Positions 9,776 through 18,536 of a stretch of DNA of 64,000 nt are shown here, piece after piece. Under the pieces are notes generated by a model that had not been told where the DNA came from, did not search any database, and saw only the letters and a list, made by a program, of their open reading frames with translations. The stretch comes from an uncultured Trichococcus sp. GTDB lineage: Bacteria > Bacillota > Bacilli > Lactobacillales > Aerococcaceae. The position numbers were made by a program, and so were the translations under genes. Position 1 is the stretch's first letter. Each line of letters opens with the position of its first letter. The stretch is taken from assembly GCF_963663645.1 (NCBI RefSeq), contig NZ_OY760503.1:1989501-2053500 (forward strand). Reading direction: 5' to 3'.

Positions 9776-9822
9776 TGAAGGCCCGGAACATGGCAGTTTG
9801 TGTTCCGGGCCTTCATTTTCTT
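9776..9822 (+). terminator. Strong terminator after thrS
   Basis: Perfect 15-bp stem TGAAGGCCCGGAACA / TGTTCCGGGCCTTCA, 10-nt loop, then TTTTCTT. Confidence 0.93.
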
Positions 9823-9854
9823 ATATATTTTGCTTGATAGGGGATGAAGGGTTT

Positions 9855-11045
9855 ATGTTAAGAGATGAATTGATGAAAATGCTGGATGGCCGCGAAGATG
9901 ATATGATTGCTTTGCGCCGTCATTTCCATGAGCATCCTGAACTGTCATTCGACGAGAAAGAAACGGCTGCGTTCATTGTCCGTTTCTATGAGGATAAACC
10001 GGTTGATGTGCAGACGAACGTCGGGAACGGCTATGGCATCGTCGTCACAATCGAGGGAAAGCAACCCGGCCGGACCATCGCGCTGCGGGCGGATTTCGAT
10101 GCGCTGCAGATCGAGGAACAGACCGGACTGCCGTTCGCATCCAAAAATCCAGGCGTCATGCATGCCTGCGGACATGACGGACACACCGCCTATCTGATGG
10201 TCTTGGCGGATTGCCTGATCCGTCTGCGGGACCAATGGGAAGGGACCGTCAAAATCGTGCACCAGCATGCCGAAGAAATGGCCCCTGCAGGTGCCAAGAG
10301 CATTGTGGAATCCGGTTTGCTGGACGATGTCGATGAAATCTACGGCATTCATTTTTATCCGGATTATGAAGTCGGCACCGTCTTCTACACAAGCGGCTAT
10401 GCCTATGCCGGCTGCAGTGACATCAAAGTCACGATCCAGGGGACGGGTGGGCATGCTTCTCAGCCCCACCGATCCAATGATGCGATTGTGGCTGCGTCCA
10501 GCTTTGTGATGAATCTGCAGACCATCGTTTCCCGGCGCATCAATCCTTACGACATGGCAGTTGTGACGATCGGCTCCTTCGAGGCGGTTGGGAGCAGCAA
10601 TGTCATCAAGGATAGTCTGATTCTGCGCGGGGATGCCCGTTACATGGATCTAGAAGTCGGGAAGGTCATTGAGGAACATTTCCACAGGATCGGCCGCGGA
10701 CTTGAGGAGATGTATGACGTGAAAGTGGAGATCGACTACAACTCCGATTATCCACCTTTGTATAACCACCCGGAAGAGACTGCCAAAGCAGCCGCTGTTC
10801 TGGAAAAGAATGGTGTCGGGTCCTACCTGAACCAGGTCATCGCAACTTCGGCCAACACCGGAGCGGAGGATTTCGGACAGTATCTGCTGAAGATTCCCGG
10901 CGCTTTCCTGAATGTCGGCGCTCGCCCGGATCAGGCAGAAGTTTTCAATAATCACCACCCGAAATTCGACATCAATGAAAAAGCTCTATTGGTCGCGGCC
11001 AAAGCAGTCGCTGACATCACCCTTGCGGCGTTGGCGGCGGAATGA
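9855..11045 (+). CDS. M20 family metallo-amidohydrolase
   Basis: Zinc-dependent amidohydrolase of the M20D type (hippurate / N-acyl amino acid / aminobenzoyl-glutamate hydrolase group). The 396-aa protein shows HEHPELSF, the metal-binding CGHDGH, and HQHAEE. The start is ATG 9855 (MLRDELMKML); the frame is open upstream but only over the thrS terminator. The next gene, folE, starts 18 bp downstream. The folate neighbourhood raises p-aminobenzoyl-glutamate or a pterin-related amide as a possible substrate, but the substrate cannot be told from sequence. Confidence 0.85.
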   Translation: MLRDELMKMLDGREDDMIALRRHFHEHPELSFDEKETAAFIVRFYEDKPVDVQTNVGNGYGIVVTIEGKQPGRTIALRADFDALQIEEQTGLPFASKNPGVMHACGHDGHTAYLMVLADCLIRLRDQWEGTVKIVHQHAEEMAPAGAKSIVESGLLDDVDEIYGIHFYPDYEVGTVFYTSGYAYAGCSDIKVTIQGTGGHASQPHRSNDAIVAASSFVMNLQTIVSRRINPYDMAVVTIGSFEAVGSSNVIKDSLILRGDARYMDLEVGKVIEEHFHRIGRGLEEMYDVKVEIDYNSDYPPLYNHPEETAKAAAVLEKNGVGSYLNQVIATSANTGAEDFGQYLLKIPGAFLNVGARPDQAEVFNNHHPKFDINEKALLVAAKAVADITLAALAAE

Positions 11046-11063
11046 GCGTTTAGGAGGATAAAA

Positions 11064-11621
11064 ATGGATTTAGAAAAGATAGAAACTGCCGTCCAGATGA
11101 TTTTGGAGGCGATCGGGGAAGATCCGAACCGCTCAGGGCTTCAGGAGACACCGAAGCGGGTAGCGCGCATGTATGCCGAAATTTTTTCCGGAATCGAGAA
11201 AGACCCGGCCGATCACGCTAAAGTGGTCTTCCATGAGGATACCGACGAAATCGTATTAGTGAAGGATATTCCTTTCTATTCGACTTGCGAACACCATCTG
11301 GTCCCTTTTTTCGGTGTGGGACATATCGCCTACATGCCGAAGGACGGACAGGTGATCGGTTTGAGCAAGCTGGCGCGCATCCTCGATGAGGTCAGCAAGA
11401 AACCGCAGATCCAGGAACGGATCACGACGACAGTCGCGGATATCCTGATGGAGCATCTGGAACCGCAGGGAGTCATGGTCGTCCTGGAAGCCGAGCATAT
11501 GTGCATGACGATGCGCGGCGTCAAGAAACCGGGCAGCAAGACTGTGACATCCGCAGTCCGTGGCGCATTCAAACAATCGTTCAAATCCAGAAGTGAAGTG
11601 CTGGAATTGATCAAACTGTAG
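11064..11621 (+). CDS. folE: GTP cyclohydrolase I
   Basis: First enzyme of the pterin branch of folate synthesis: GTP to 7,8-dihydroneopterin triphosphate and formate. The 185-aa protein has the zinc ligand regions CEHHLVPF and EHMCMTMRG and the conserved [13 protein letters not shown] 11064 follows TAGGAGGATAAAA. First of four folate genes in one unit (folE-folP-folB-folK). Confidence 0.97.
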   Translation: MDLEKIETAVQMILEAIGEDPNRSGLQETPKRVARMYAEIFSGIEKDPADHAKVVFHEDTDEIVLVKDIPFYSTCEHHLVPFFGVGHIAYMPKDGQVIGLSKLARILDEVSKKPQIQERITTTVADILMEHLEPQGVMVVLEAEHMCMTMRGVKKPGSKTVTSAVRGAFKQSFKSRSEVLELIKL

Positions 11622-11652
11622 ACGAATCACACGCTGACGAGGAGAATGAATT

Positions 11653-12486
11653 TTGAAATTAACGACAAAGACAAAAGTATATGACCTGTCGCAGCGCAGC
11701 TATATCATGGGTATACTGAATGTGACGCCTGATTCATTTTCCGATGGCGGAGAGTGGAACACGGTAGAAAGAGCCATCGCTCACGCTCTCGAAATGGTTG
11801 CGGATGGCGCTGACATCATCGACATCGGCGGAGAATCCACCCGTCCGGGCCATACCCAGATATCTGATGAAGAGGAAATCGCGCGCGTAGTGCCGATCAT
11901 TGAAGCACTCAAAAAAGCGGTCGATGTGCCGCTTTCGATCGACACCTACAAATCGGCGGTCGCCCGTGCGGCCTGCGAAGCCGGCATCGATATCATCAAC
12001 GATATCTGGGGCTGCAAGTACGATCCCGAGATTGCGGAAGTAGCGGCGGCCTTTGATGTGCCGATCATCTTGATGCACAACCGGGAAAAGCCGGATTATG
12101 CCTTTTTGATCGAAGATATGCTGAACGATCTGGGCGAGAGTGTGCGGATCGCAGTGTCAGCAGGCGTCAAAAGGGAAAATATCATCCTGGATCCCGGCTG
12201 CGGATTCGGGAAAACCTATGAAGACAACCTGAATGTGGTCCACCATCTGAAGCGGTTTGCGGATCTCGGCTATCCGGTGCTGTTGGGAACTTCCCGGAAA
12301 CGGTTCATCGGAACGGCGCTGGGGGATATCCCTTTCAAGGAGCGCGATCTGGGCACAGCCGCAACGACTGCATTAGGCATCGTAAACGGCGCCCAGCTGT
12401 TCCGCGTGCACAATGTGAAAGCCAATGCGGAAATGGCACGGATGATGGATATCATGTTGAAAAAAGGAGAGAGCCCGATTGGATAA
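11653..12486 (+). CDS. folP: Dihydropteroate synthase
   Basis: Condenses p-aminobenzoate with dihydropterin pyrophosphate; target of sulfonamides. The 277-aa TIM barrel has the family motifs MGILNVTPDSFSDGG (residues 19-33) and DIGGESTRPG. The start is TTG at 11653, with GAGGAGAATG just upstream; no ATG fits. The 3' end overlaps folB by 8 bp. Confidence 0.96.
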   Translation: MKLTTKTKVYDLSQRSYIMGILNVTPDSFSDGGEWNTVERAIAHALEMVADGADIIDIGGESTRPGHTQISDEEEIARVVPIIEALKKAVDVPLSIDTYKSAVARAACEAGIDIINDIWGCKYDPEIAEVAAAFDVPIILMHNREKPDYAFLIEDMLNDLGESVRIAVSAGVKRENIILDPGCGFGKTYEDNLNVVHHLKRFADLGYPVLLGTSRKRFIGTALGDIPFKERDLGTAATTALGIVNGAQLFRVHNVKANAEMARMMDIMLKKGESPIG

Positions 12487-12847
12487 AATCTATTTGAATA
12501 ATCTGCAGTTCTATGCCTTTCATGGATTGAACGCGGAAGAAAAAGTGCTGGGACAACGCTTCAACGTAGATGTTGTGCTGCACACCAATACAAAAAAGGC
12601 CGGCTACAGCGACAAAATGGAAGATTCGATCCATTACGGACATGCCTACAAAGCCGTCAAAGCGGTAGTGGAGGGCGAAAACTTCAACCTGATCGAAGCT
12701 TTGGCAGAGCACATCGCCATCGCTTTGTTTGCGCGTTTTGACGGTTTGCAGGCTTGCCAAGTGAAAGTGATCAAACCGGATCCTCCGATCGTCGGCCATT
12801 ATGATTCCGTTGCGGTTGAAATCTACCGCGAAAGGGAAGGGAGCTGA
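12479..12847 (+). CDS. folB: Dihydroneopterin aldolase
   Basis: Converts dihydroneopterin to 6-hydroxymethyl-dihydropterin and glycolaldehyde. The 122-aa protein starts with TTG (12479): MDKIYLNNLQFYAFHGLNAEE, the typical FolB N-terminus. AAAAGGAGAG upstream lies inside folP. It overlaps folP by 8 bp and stops 4 bp before folK, implying coupling. Confidence 0.96.
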   Translation: MDKIYLNNLQFYAFHGLNAEEKVLGQRFNVDVVLHTNTKKAGYSDKMEDSIHYGHAYKAVKAVVEGENFNLIEALAEHIAIALFARFDGLQACQVKVIKPDPPIVGHYDSVAVEIYREREGS

Positions 12848-12851
12848 AGCC

Positions 12852-13352
12852 ATGCCTACCGTCTACATCGCATTGGGCACAAATCTGGAACCGCGCGCGC
12901 ACCATCTCGAAAAAGCCTTGGAACTCTTCCGAGCCTTGCCGGATGTGGAATTGAAACGCGTATCCTCCATTTATGAATCGAAACCGGTCGGCTATCTCGA
13001 CCAACCGGATTTCCTGAACCTAGTGTTCGAAGCGGAAACGGACTTGCTGCCATTGGATTTACTGGACAGTTGCCAAAGCATCGAACTGGAACTCGGAAGA
13101 GTGCGGACGATCCGTTTCGGCCCGCGTACCTTGGACGTTGACATTGTTTTGTACGGAGTGGAAAGTTTTGAAGAAGAACGGCTGATTGTGCCGCATCCAA
13201 GGATGCAGGAGCGCTCCTTTGTGCTGTTGCCGCTGCAGGAACTGAATCCGGAACTCATCGTTCCGAAATGGAACAAGACCGTCAAGGAACTAGTGGCGGA
13301 ATTACCGCCGCAGGATCTCGAAGAAATCTGGAAATATGTACCGAAAGCCTGA
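12852..13352 (+). CDS. folK: HPPK: 2-amino-4-hydroxy-6-hydroxymethyldihydropteridine pyrophosphokinase
   Basis: Transfers pyrophosphate from ATP to 6-hydroxymethyl-dihydropterin, making the FolP substrate. The 166-aa protein starts MPTVYIALGTNL and has the signature FGPRTLDVDIVLYG and HPRMQERSFVLLPL. The frame is open 17 codons upstream inside folB, but ATG 12852 matches the family start. Last gene of the cluster; folC and a dihydroneopterin-triphosphate pyrophosphatase are not in the window. Confidence 0.96.
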   Translation: MPTVYIALGTNLEPRAHHLEKALELFRALPDVELKRVSSIYESKPVGYLDQPDFLNLVFEAETDLLPLDLLDSCQSIELELGRVRTIRFGPRTLDVDIVLYGVESFEEERLIVPHPRMQERSFVLLPLQELNPELIVPKWNKTVKELVAELPPQDLEEIWKYVPKA

Positions 13353-13389
13353 ATCTATCTTGTGAAAGAATATTTTTAGGGAAATGCGC

Positions 13390-13418
13390 TTGACGTTTTC
13401 ATTTAAACAAGGTATACT
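13390..13418 (+). promoter_or_regulatory. Promoter of infC-rpmI-rplT
   Basis: -35 TTGACG (13390-13395), 17-bp spacer, -10 TATACT (13413-13418). Confidence 0.88.
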
Positions 13419-13424
13419 ATAAAA

Positions 13425-13555
13425 GTTGAGAAATTAAGCAGAGGCACCCGCTTCTCGCCTAAGTGGACAATCGCGTCCTTGGGCCAGATATGTACAAGTA
13501 ACTTGCAGCAATGCGAGTATTGTCGGCGGGGTAGTATGACCCGCCGACTTTTTTC
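13425..13555 (+). promoter_or_regulatory. L20-type leader with terminator
   Basis: Untranslated leader before infC containing nested inverted repeats and, at its end, a perfect 9-bp stem GTCGGCGGG / CCCGCCGAC (13522-13530 / 13540-13548) followed by TTTTTT. Position and form match the Firmicute infC-rpmI-rplT leader, where excess ribosomal protein L20 promotes premature termination. The L20-binding site itself was not folded here. Confidence 0.85.
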
Positions 13556-13593
13556 TGCGTTCTTTCTCTCAAATATCATGGAGGTGAACGACC

Positions 13594-14109
13594 ATAGCAA
13601 AAGATATGATGGTTAACGACGGCATCCGTGCCCGCGAACTGCGCATTATCGGTAGTGACGGCGAGCAACTAGGAGTCAAATCGAAAAGTGATGCATTGCA
13701 GATTGCAGAAGCAGCTAATTTGGATTTAGTTTTGGTATCGCCAAATGCAAACCCGCCCGTTGCCCGTATTATGGATTACGGCAAGTTCCGTTTCGATCAA
13801 CAAAAACGCGAACGTGAAGCCCGTAAAAACCAAAAAGTGGTAAGCCTTAAAGAAGTACGCTTGAGTCCTTCCATCGACGAAAATGATTTTCAAACGAAAT
13901 TGCGGAATGCACGCAAATTCTTGGAAAAAGGTGACAAAGTGAAAGCATCGATCCGATTCAAAGGACGTGCGATCACCCACAAAGAAATCGGACAAAGGGT
14001 CCTTGATCGCCTTGCATCTGAGCTTACTGACGTTTCGACGATTGAATCTCATCCTAAAATGGACGGAAGAAGCATGTTCTTGATGTTGGCGCCCAAAGCC
14101 GATAAATAA
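13594..14109 (+). CDS. infC: Translation initiation factor IF-3 (probable ATA start)
   Basis: IF-3 controls start-codon fidelity and subunit dissociation. Family alignment ([16 protein letters not shown]) and the ribosome-binding site GGAGGTG (13580-13586) place the start at ATA 13594, giving 171 aa. The first ATG (13606) is about 21 nt from the ribosome-binding site, too far. Non-AUG starts in infC are known (AUU in E. coli and Bacillus) and support autoregulation, because IF-3 discriminates against them. Both N- and C-terminal IF3 domains are complete. Confidence 0.93.
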   Translation: MAKDMMVNDGIRARELRIIGSDGEQLGVKSKSDALQIAEAANLDLVLVSPNANPPVARIMDYGKFRFDQQKREREARKNQKVVSLKEVRLSPSIDENDFQTKLRNARKFLEKGDKVKASIRFKGRAITHKEIGQRVLDRLASELTDVSTIESHPKMDGRSMFLMLAPKADK

Positions 14110-14139
14110 ATTTGTAACTTAATTTAGGAGGAAAGACAA

Positions 14140-14340
14140 ATGCCAAAACAAAAAACTCACCGTGGTTCAGCTAAACGTTTCAAAAGAACTGGTAACGGCG
14201 GACTAAAACGTTGGAGCGCTTTCACAAGCCATAGATTCCACGGAAAAACGAAGAAACAAAGACGTCAATTGCGTCAAGCTTCAATGGTCAGCGCATCTGA
14301 TATGAAACGCATCAGCCAACAATTATCACAAATGAAATAA
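14140..14340 (+). CDS. rpmI: 50S ribosomal protein L35
   Basis: 66-aa basic ribosomal protein ([18 protein letters not shown]), the usual L35 length. Ribosome-binding site TTAGGAGGAAAG. Second gene of the infC operon. Confidence 0.97.
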   Translation: MPKQKTHRGSAKRFKRTGNGGLKRWSAFTSHRFHGKTKKQRRQLRQASMVSASDMKRISQQLSQMK

Positions 14341-14396
14341 TTCTAAACAACAACAATACGAGATAGAACCATGGTTCTAATAAGGAGGAAATCACT

Positions 14397-14756
14397 ATGC
14401 CACGTGTTAAAGGTGGGACAGTAACCCGTAAACGCCGCAAAAAGATTATTAAATTATCTAAAGGTTATTACGGTTCAAAACATACATTATTCAAAACAGC
14501 TAAAGAACAAGTAATGAAATCTTATACTTATGCTTACAGAGACCGTCGTCAAAAGAAACGTGACTTCCGTAGATTATGGATTGCCCGTATCAACGCGGCT
14601 GCTCGTATCAACGGCATGAGCTACAGCACTTTGATCCACGGATTGAAACTTGCTGGTATCGAAATGAACCGCAAAATGTTGGCTGACCTGGCTGTTACAG
14701 ACGCTGCAGCTTTCGCTGCAGTAGCTGAACAAGCTAAAGCTGCATTAGCTAAATAA
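14397..14756 (+). CDS. rplT: 50S ribosomal protein L20
   Basis: 119-aa L20 ([16 protein letters not shown]), early-assembly 23S rRNA-binding protein and the likely repressor acting on the leader at 13425-13555. Ribosome-binding site TAAGGAGGAAA. A terminator follows. Confidence 0.98.
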   Translation: MPRVKGGTVTRKRRKKIIKLSKGYYGSKHTLFKTAKEQVMKSYTYAYRDRRQKKRDFRRLWIARINAAARINGMSYSTLIHGLKLAGIEMNRKMLADLAVTDAAAFAAVAEQAKAALAK

Positions 14757-14765
14757 TTTTTGAAT

Positions 14766-14808
14766 CGCTGCCTCTCCGGTTTTTGACCGGGAGTGCGGCG
14801 GTTTTTTG
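14766..14808 (+). terminator. Terminator after rplT
   Basis: Stem CGCTGC..CTCCGGT / ACCGGGAG.GCGGCG with a short loop, then GTTTTTTG. Confidence 0.9.
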
Positions 14809-14867
14809 TTTTTCTAAGAGTAAATGCTATACTGATATTATGTCAGTAAATCAATGGAGGTATCATT

Positions 14868-15953
14868 TTGGAAGAGAAAGAATTACAGATGCTGATCGAT
14901 CTGACGGACGCTAGAGGCGTTCCGGGCAACGAAGGGGAGGTCCGTGAAGTCTTCAGGCGCTACGCGGAACCTTTCGCCGAAAGTTTTTCGCAGGACGGAT
15001 TGGGAGGCCTTTTTGCCAAGCATACGGGTACAGAAGATGGGCCGACCATTTTGTTGGCGGGGCACTTGGATGAAGTGGGTTTCATGGTCACGAGCATTAC
15101 CGAGAAGGGTTTCATCAAATTCCAAACTTTGGGTGGTTGGTGGAATCAGGTCATGCTGGCCCAGCAAGTGGAAATAACCAACTCAAAAGGCGAGCGCTGC
15201 CACGGTGTCATCGGCTGCAAGCCGCCGCATGTCCTGACGCCGGAAGCGCGCAAAAAGCCCTATGAAATCAAAGATATGTTCATAGACATAGGCGCTTCTT
15301 CGAAAGAACAAGTAGCGGAATGGGGCATCAAACCCGGCGATATGATCACGCCGTACATTTCCTTCAAACGCATGAACGATTCCAAATTCCTGTTGGCGAA
15401 AGCTTGGGACAACCGGATCGGACTGGCGGTTGCACTGAAAGTGTTGGAAAATGTCGCAAAGGCCGGGCATCCGAATGCGATCTTCAGCGGCGGGAATGTT
15501 CAGGAGGAAGTGGGTCTGCGCGGTGCGAAGACGGCCACGCATATGATCCGTCCGGACATCGCGTTCGCTTTGGATACAGGAACTGCCGGGGATACGCCGG
15601 GAATGACGCCTCAAGAAGCGGATTCCGAATTAGGCAAAGGGCCGCAATTATTGATATATGATGCGTCGATGATCCCGCACCGTGGCTTGCGCGACTTCAT
15701 TGTCGGCGTTGCCGAAGAATGCGAAATTCCATTCCAGTATACGGTCATTACAGGCGGCGGCACGGATGCAGGAGCCCAGCATCAGAGCCTGGATGGCATT
15801 CCTTCCTTTGCGGTCACGGTGCCGGTGCGTTACCTGCATTCGCACACGTCCATGATCCATGAGGACGACTATCTGAATGCGGTCAAATTGGTCACGGAAT
15901 TAGTCAAACGCTTGGATGCCGAAACAGTCAAGCAGATCCGTGAAAACGTCTAA
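14868..15953 (+). CDS. M42 family metallopeptidase (glutamyl/deblocking aminopeptidase)
   Basis: Cobalt/zinc aminopeptidase of the M42 family (361 aa), equivalent in position to B. subtilis YsdC downstream of rplT. Metal-site motifs: [27 protein letters not shown] and LHSHTSM. Starts with TTG 14868 after TGGAGGTATCATT; no better ATG. A second, distinct M42 gene is at 33666. Substrate preference is not readable from sequence. Confidence 0.93.
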   Translation: MEEKELQMLIDLTDARGVPGNEGEVREVFRRYAEPFAESFSQDGLGGLFAKHTGTEDGPTILLAGHLDEVGFMVTSITEKGFIKFQTLGGWWNQVMLAQQVEITNSKGERCHGVIGCKPPHVLTPEARKKPYEIKDMFIDIGASSKEQVAEWGIKPGDMITPYISFKRMNDSKFLLAKAWDNRIGLAVALKVLENVAKAGHPNAIFSGGNVQEEVGLRGAKTATHMIRPDIAFALDTGTAGDTPGMTPQEADSELGKGPQLLIYDASMIPHRGLRDFIVGVAEECEIPFQYTVITGGGTDAGAQHQSLDGIPSFAVTVPVRYLHSHTSMIHEDDYLNAVKLVTELVKRLDAETVKQIRENV

Positions 15954-16070
15954 ATCACGAACAGCATAAATATCTGTCGAAAAATATCCACATATTTTCG
16001 TTGGCGGATGGAGTAAGATATAGATAGCGATAAAGCAGGCGGCAAGAAAACAAGAGGAGGGGATGGAAGG

Positions 16071-17501
16071 GTGGAGAAGATGAAAAGACGTATCGCGATC
16101 ATCGGCGGCGGGCTCAGGGGGTTGACAGCCGCTTATGAAATCGATAAAGCCATCCGGGAACAAAACCTTCCGTTTGAGTATGTTGTTCTGGAGGAACGAG
16201 CCTCTGTCGGCGGTATGATCCATACGATTGATATGGACGGTTATGCGATTGATGTGGGAGCATCAGCTTTCGATTCAAGGCGGGCGGACATTTCCGGTTT
16301 TCTGCAGGAGCTGGGCTTGGAAAATGAAAAGCAATCCAGCCGAGGTGGGAAATTGGTGCTGTTCGATGGCAATGCGGTCATCGATGACGTTATGCCTACC
16401 TACCACGGCATGCCGCTTTTTCCTAACGATATTTGGCAGGCCAATGGATTGACCTTGGATGCCAAGCTTCGAGCATTCATGAACAGTATTTTTCTGTCCA
16501 ATAGCCTGCATGAGAACCCTGAGTATTCAACCGACAATTTTTTGGAATTGCGTTTGGGCCGGGAAGTGGTCGATTATATGGCCGAGCCCTACTATCCGGA
16601 TAACGTCTATGGCTCTATGGAATTGATGCCCGTGAAATTATTCGATGAAAATTTGGTGACCATTTATGGGAAAGCGCATATCGGAAAGCGCAATAAAGAG
16701 CAGCTGATGCGTTTTGCGGATGGCTCCGGCCAGGAGTATACCTTCAAGGGAGGTTTGGCAACCTTAACCAAGCGTCTGGCCCAACATTCGGAGGGCCATC
16801 TATATGTGAATCAGAAAGTGAAATCGTTGAACAGCGTGTCGGAGGACCTGCTGTTGATTGAATTGAACGGACGTGAATCCATGCGTGCTGGATGTGTTGT
16901 TGTCACAACAAACCCCCAGGAATCACTTGTTTTTTTGGATGGCCTCCCTGGTGAAGTTGCTATCCCGAAAGCCCACAGCACAAGTGTCGGCACCGTTTTT
17001 TTCAAAATAAACAAAACGTCAGTCAAAAACCTTCCTGAAGGTCAAGGGTTTGTGATTCCGCGGAGAAGTTCCTTTCACAGCGCCAAGGTTGTCGTTCTGA
17101 ACAACAAGTGGCCGCTGCTTGAGCAAGCGGAATATTATTACGTGCTTGTGGAATTCGGCAGACGTTTGGAAGAAACCTTGATAGAATTAGCCGATGATCT
17201 CGTAATGGATATCATCAAGAATGAAGTGAAGGAAATTTTGGCTTTGACTGAAGAGCCTTTGCAGGTTACTTTTTATCGTTGGGAAAAGGCGGTACCGCAT
17301 TTCAGTCTGCAGCAAAGACAAGAGATGTTGGATGAAGGCTACCCGGTCAATAAAGAGTATGCAAAAAGAGGCATTTTTGTCGGGGGAAATGGAATCGCTG
17401 GATATGGAATGGAAAATGCCATCATTGAGGGCAAGCGCTTGGCTGACGAGGCAATCCGTTTCATGAAAAAAATGGAAGAAAACGATACTCCGAATGCGTA
17501 A
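16071..17501 (+). CDS. FAD-dependent oxidoreductase, protoporphyrinogen/coproporphyrinogen-oxidase-like
   Basis: 476-aa flavoprotein of the HemY/CgoX superfamily. The N-terminus has the FAD dinucleotide fold IAIIGGGLRGLTAAYE followed by VVLEERASVGGMIHT. The C-terminus has the FAD motif GIFVGGNGIAGYGMENAIIEG, typical of porphyrinogen oxidases, where it closes the FAD site. Start is GTG 16071 or ATG 16080; both follow AGAGGAGGGG. It stands alone, with its own terminator and no other heme gene nearby, so a true heme-pathway role is uncertain; it may oxidise another substrate. Confidence 0.8.
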   Translation: MEKMKRRIAIIGGGLRGLTAAYEIDKAIREQNLPFEYVVLEERASVGGMIHTIDMDGYAIDVGASAFDSRRADISGFLQELGLENEKQSSRGGKLVLFDGNAVIDDVMPTYHGMPLFPNDIWQANGLTLDAKLRAFMNSIFLSNSLHENPEYSTDNFLELRLGREVVDYMAEPYYPDNVYGSMELMPVKLFDENLVTIYGKAHIGKRNKEQLMRFADGSGQEYTFKGGLATLTKRLAQHSEGHLYVNQKVKSLNSVSEDLLLIELNGRESMRAGCVVVTTNPQESLVFLDGLPGEVAIPKAHSTSVGTVFFKINKTSVKNLPEGQGFVIPRRSSFHSAKVVVLNNKWPLLEQAEYYYVLVEFGRRLEETLIELADDLVMDIIKNEVKEILALTEEPLQVTFYRWEKAVPHFSLQQRQEMLDEGYPVNKEYAKRGIFVGGNGIAGYGMENAIIEGKRLADEAIRFMKKMEENDTPNA

Positions 17502-17506
17502 TGGAA

Positions 17507-17553
17507 CAGTTCGACCATCTGTATTTTTACAGAGCGGGTCGGACTGCTTTTTG
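17507..17553 (+). terminator. Terminator after the flavoprotein gene
   Basis: AGTTCGACC / GGTCGGACT with an inner CTGT/ACAG stem, then GCTTTTTG. Confidence 0.88.
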
Positions 17554-17663
17554 TTTCAAGTAGTCTTTGTTTTTGTTTGGTGTTATAATGAATTTATTAA
17601 TGCATAACTGTTATTATTTAGAATGAAAACTGTTTCTTTTTGCTGCCGTGAAAGAGTTTGCCG

Positions 17664-17691
17664 TTGAGGATGACTAAAGGCATGTTATAAT
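17664..17691 (+). promoter_or_regulatory. Promoter of MBL hydrolase-lplA unit
   Basis: -35 TTGAGG (17664-17669), 16-bp spacer, extended -10 TGTTATAAT (17683-17691). Another TATAAT is at about 17583. Confidence 0.65.
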
Positions 17692-17738
17692 CTGATTAGG
17701 ATTCTTTGCTTATCATGTATTGGATTGGAGGATGTTTA

Positions 17739-18479
17739 ATGGAATTGACTATTTTGGGCTGCATGGGCGGCTATCCTACAAAAGATGTCGGTACGACGGC
17801 TTATCTGCTGACGTCGGATGATTTCAGACTGCTGATCGACGTAGGCAGCAATGCTTTATTGTCGTTGGAGCACCATCTGGACCCGTTGGATTTGGATGCG
17901 CTCATCCTTACGCATTACCACGCGGATCATATTGCGGACTTGGGGGTCCTGCAGTATACTTTTCAGCTGAAGGAACCTGCTGAGGGCAAGTCGAAAAAAA
18001 TACTGCCGATATACGGTCATACTGAATCGGAATTCTTCCGCTTGTTGGCGATGCCTGGAGTGAGTGATGGGATTGCTTATGCTCCGGAGGAAATCTTGGA
18101 ATTGGGGCCATTCCGGATCCGATTTTTGAAAACCATCCATCCGGTTCCGTGCTATGCGTTGCGGATCGAAGAGACCGCAACCGGAAAGGTCTTCGTATTC
18201 GGAGCGGATTCAGCCTATTTGGCGGCATTCGTGCCTTTTGTGAAAGATGCAGACCTGTTCTTGGCTGATGCGAACCTGTTCAACGGCAACGAGCGACACC
18301 ATGCGCATATGACGGCAGGCGAAGTTGGGGTGATAGCCGAAGCGGCTGCCGTCAAACAGCTGGTCCTGACGCATTTGCCGCAAAAAGGTGAACTGTCCGT
18401 CCTGCTGGATCAAGCGAAAGAGGCTGCGCCATCCGTGTCCGTCACGCTTGCCGAAAAAGATCGGATCATCACTATCTGA
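17739..18479 (+). CDS. MBL-fold metallohydrolase (YhfI-like)
   Basis: 246-aa metallo-beta-lactamase-fold hydrolase with the metal motif THYHADH and later conserved residues near FGADSAY and LTHLP. ATG 17739 follows TTGGAGGATG; the frame is open 11 codons upstream. It directly precedes a lipoate ligase, the same pairing as yhfI-yhfJ (lplJ) in Bacillus. The fold resembles ribonuclease Z-like enzymes, but no function is established from the sequence. Confidence 0.87.
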   Translation: MELTILGCMGGYPTKDVGTTAYLLTSDDFRLLIDVGSNALLSLEHHLDPLDLDALILTHYHADHIADLGVLQYTFQLKEPAEGKSKKILPIYGHTESEFFRLLAMPGVSDGIAYAPEEILELGPFRIRFLKTIHPVPCYALRIEETATGKVFVFGADSAYLAAFVPFVKDADLFLADANLFNGNERHHAHMTAGEVGVIAEAAAVKQLVLTHLPQKGELSVLLDQAKEAAPSVSVTLAEKDRIITI

Positions 18480-18536
18480 TCGCACCAACCGAAACGAAAC
18501 GACAAATCGAATGAAGAATGGGAGAGGAATAGGCAT

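Noticed and set aside
9733-9822. Possible small RNA from a TACAAT box to the thrS terminator
   Set aside because: No convincing -35, and the hairpin is fully explained as the thrS terminator.
12801-12851. Upstream extension of folK
   Set aside because: It would overlap folB by 47 bp; the family start matches ATG 12852.
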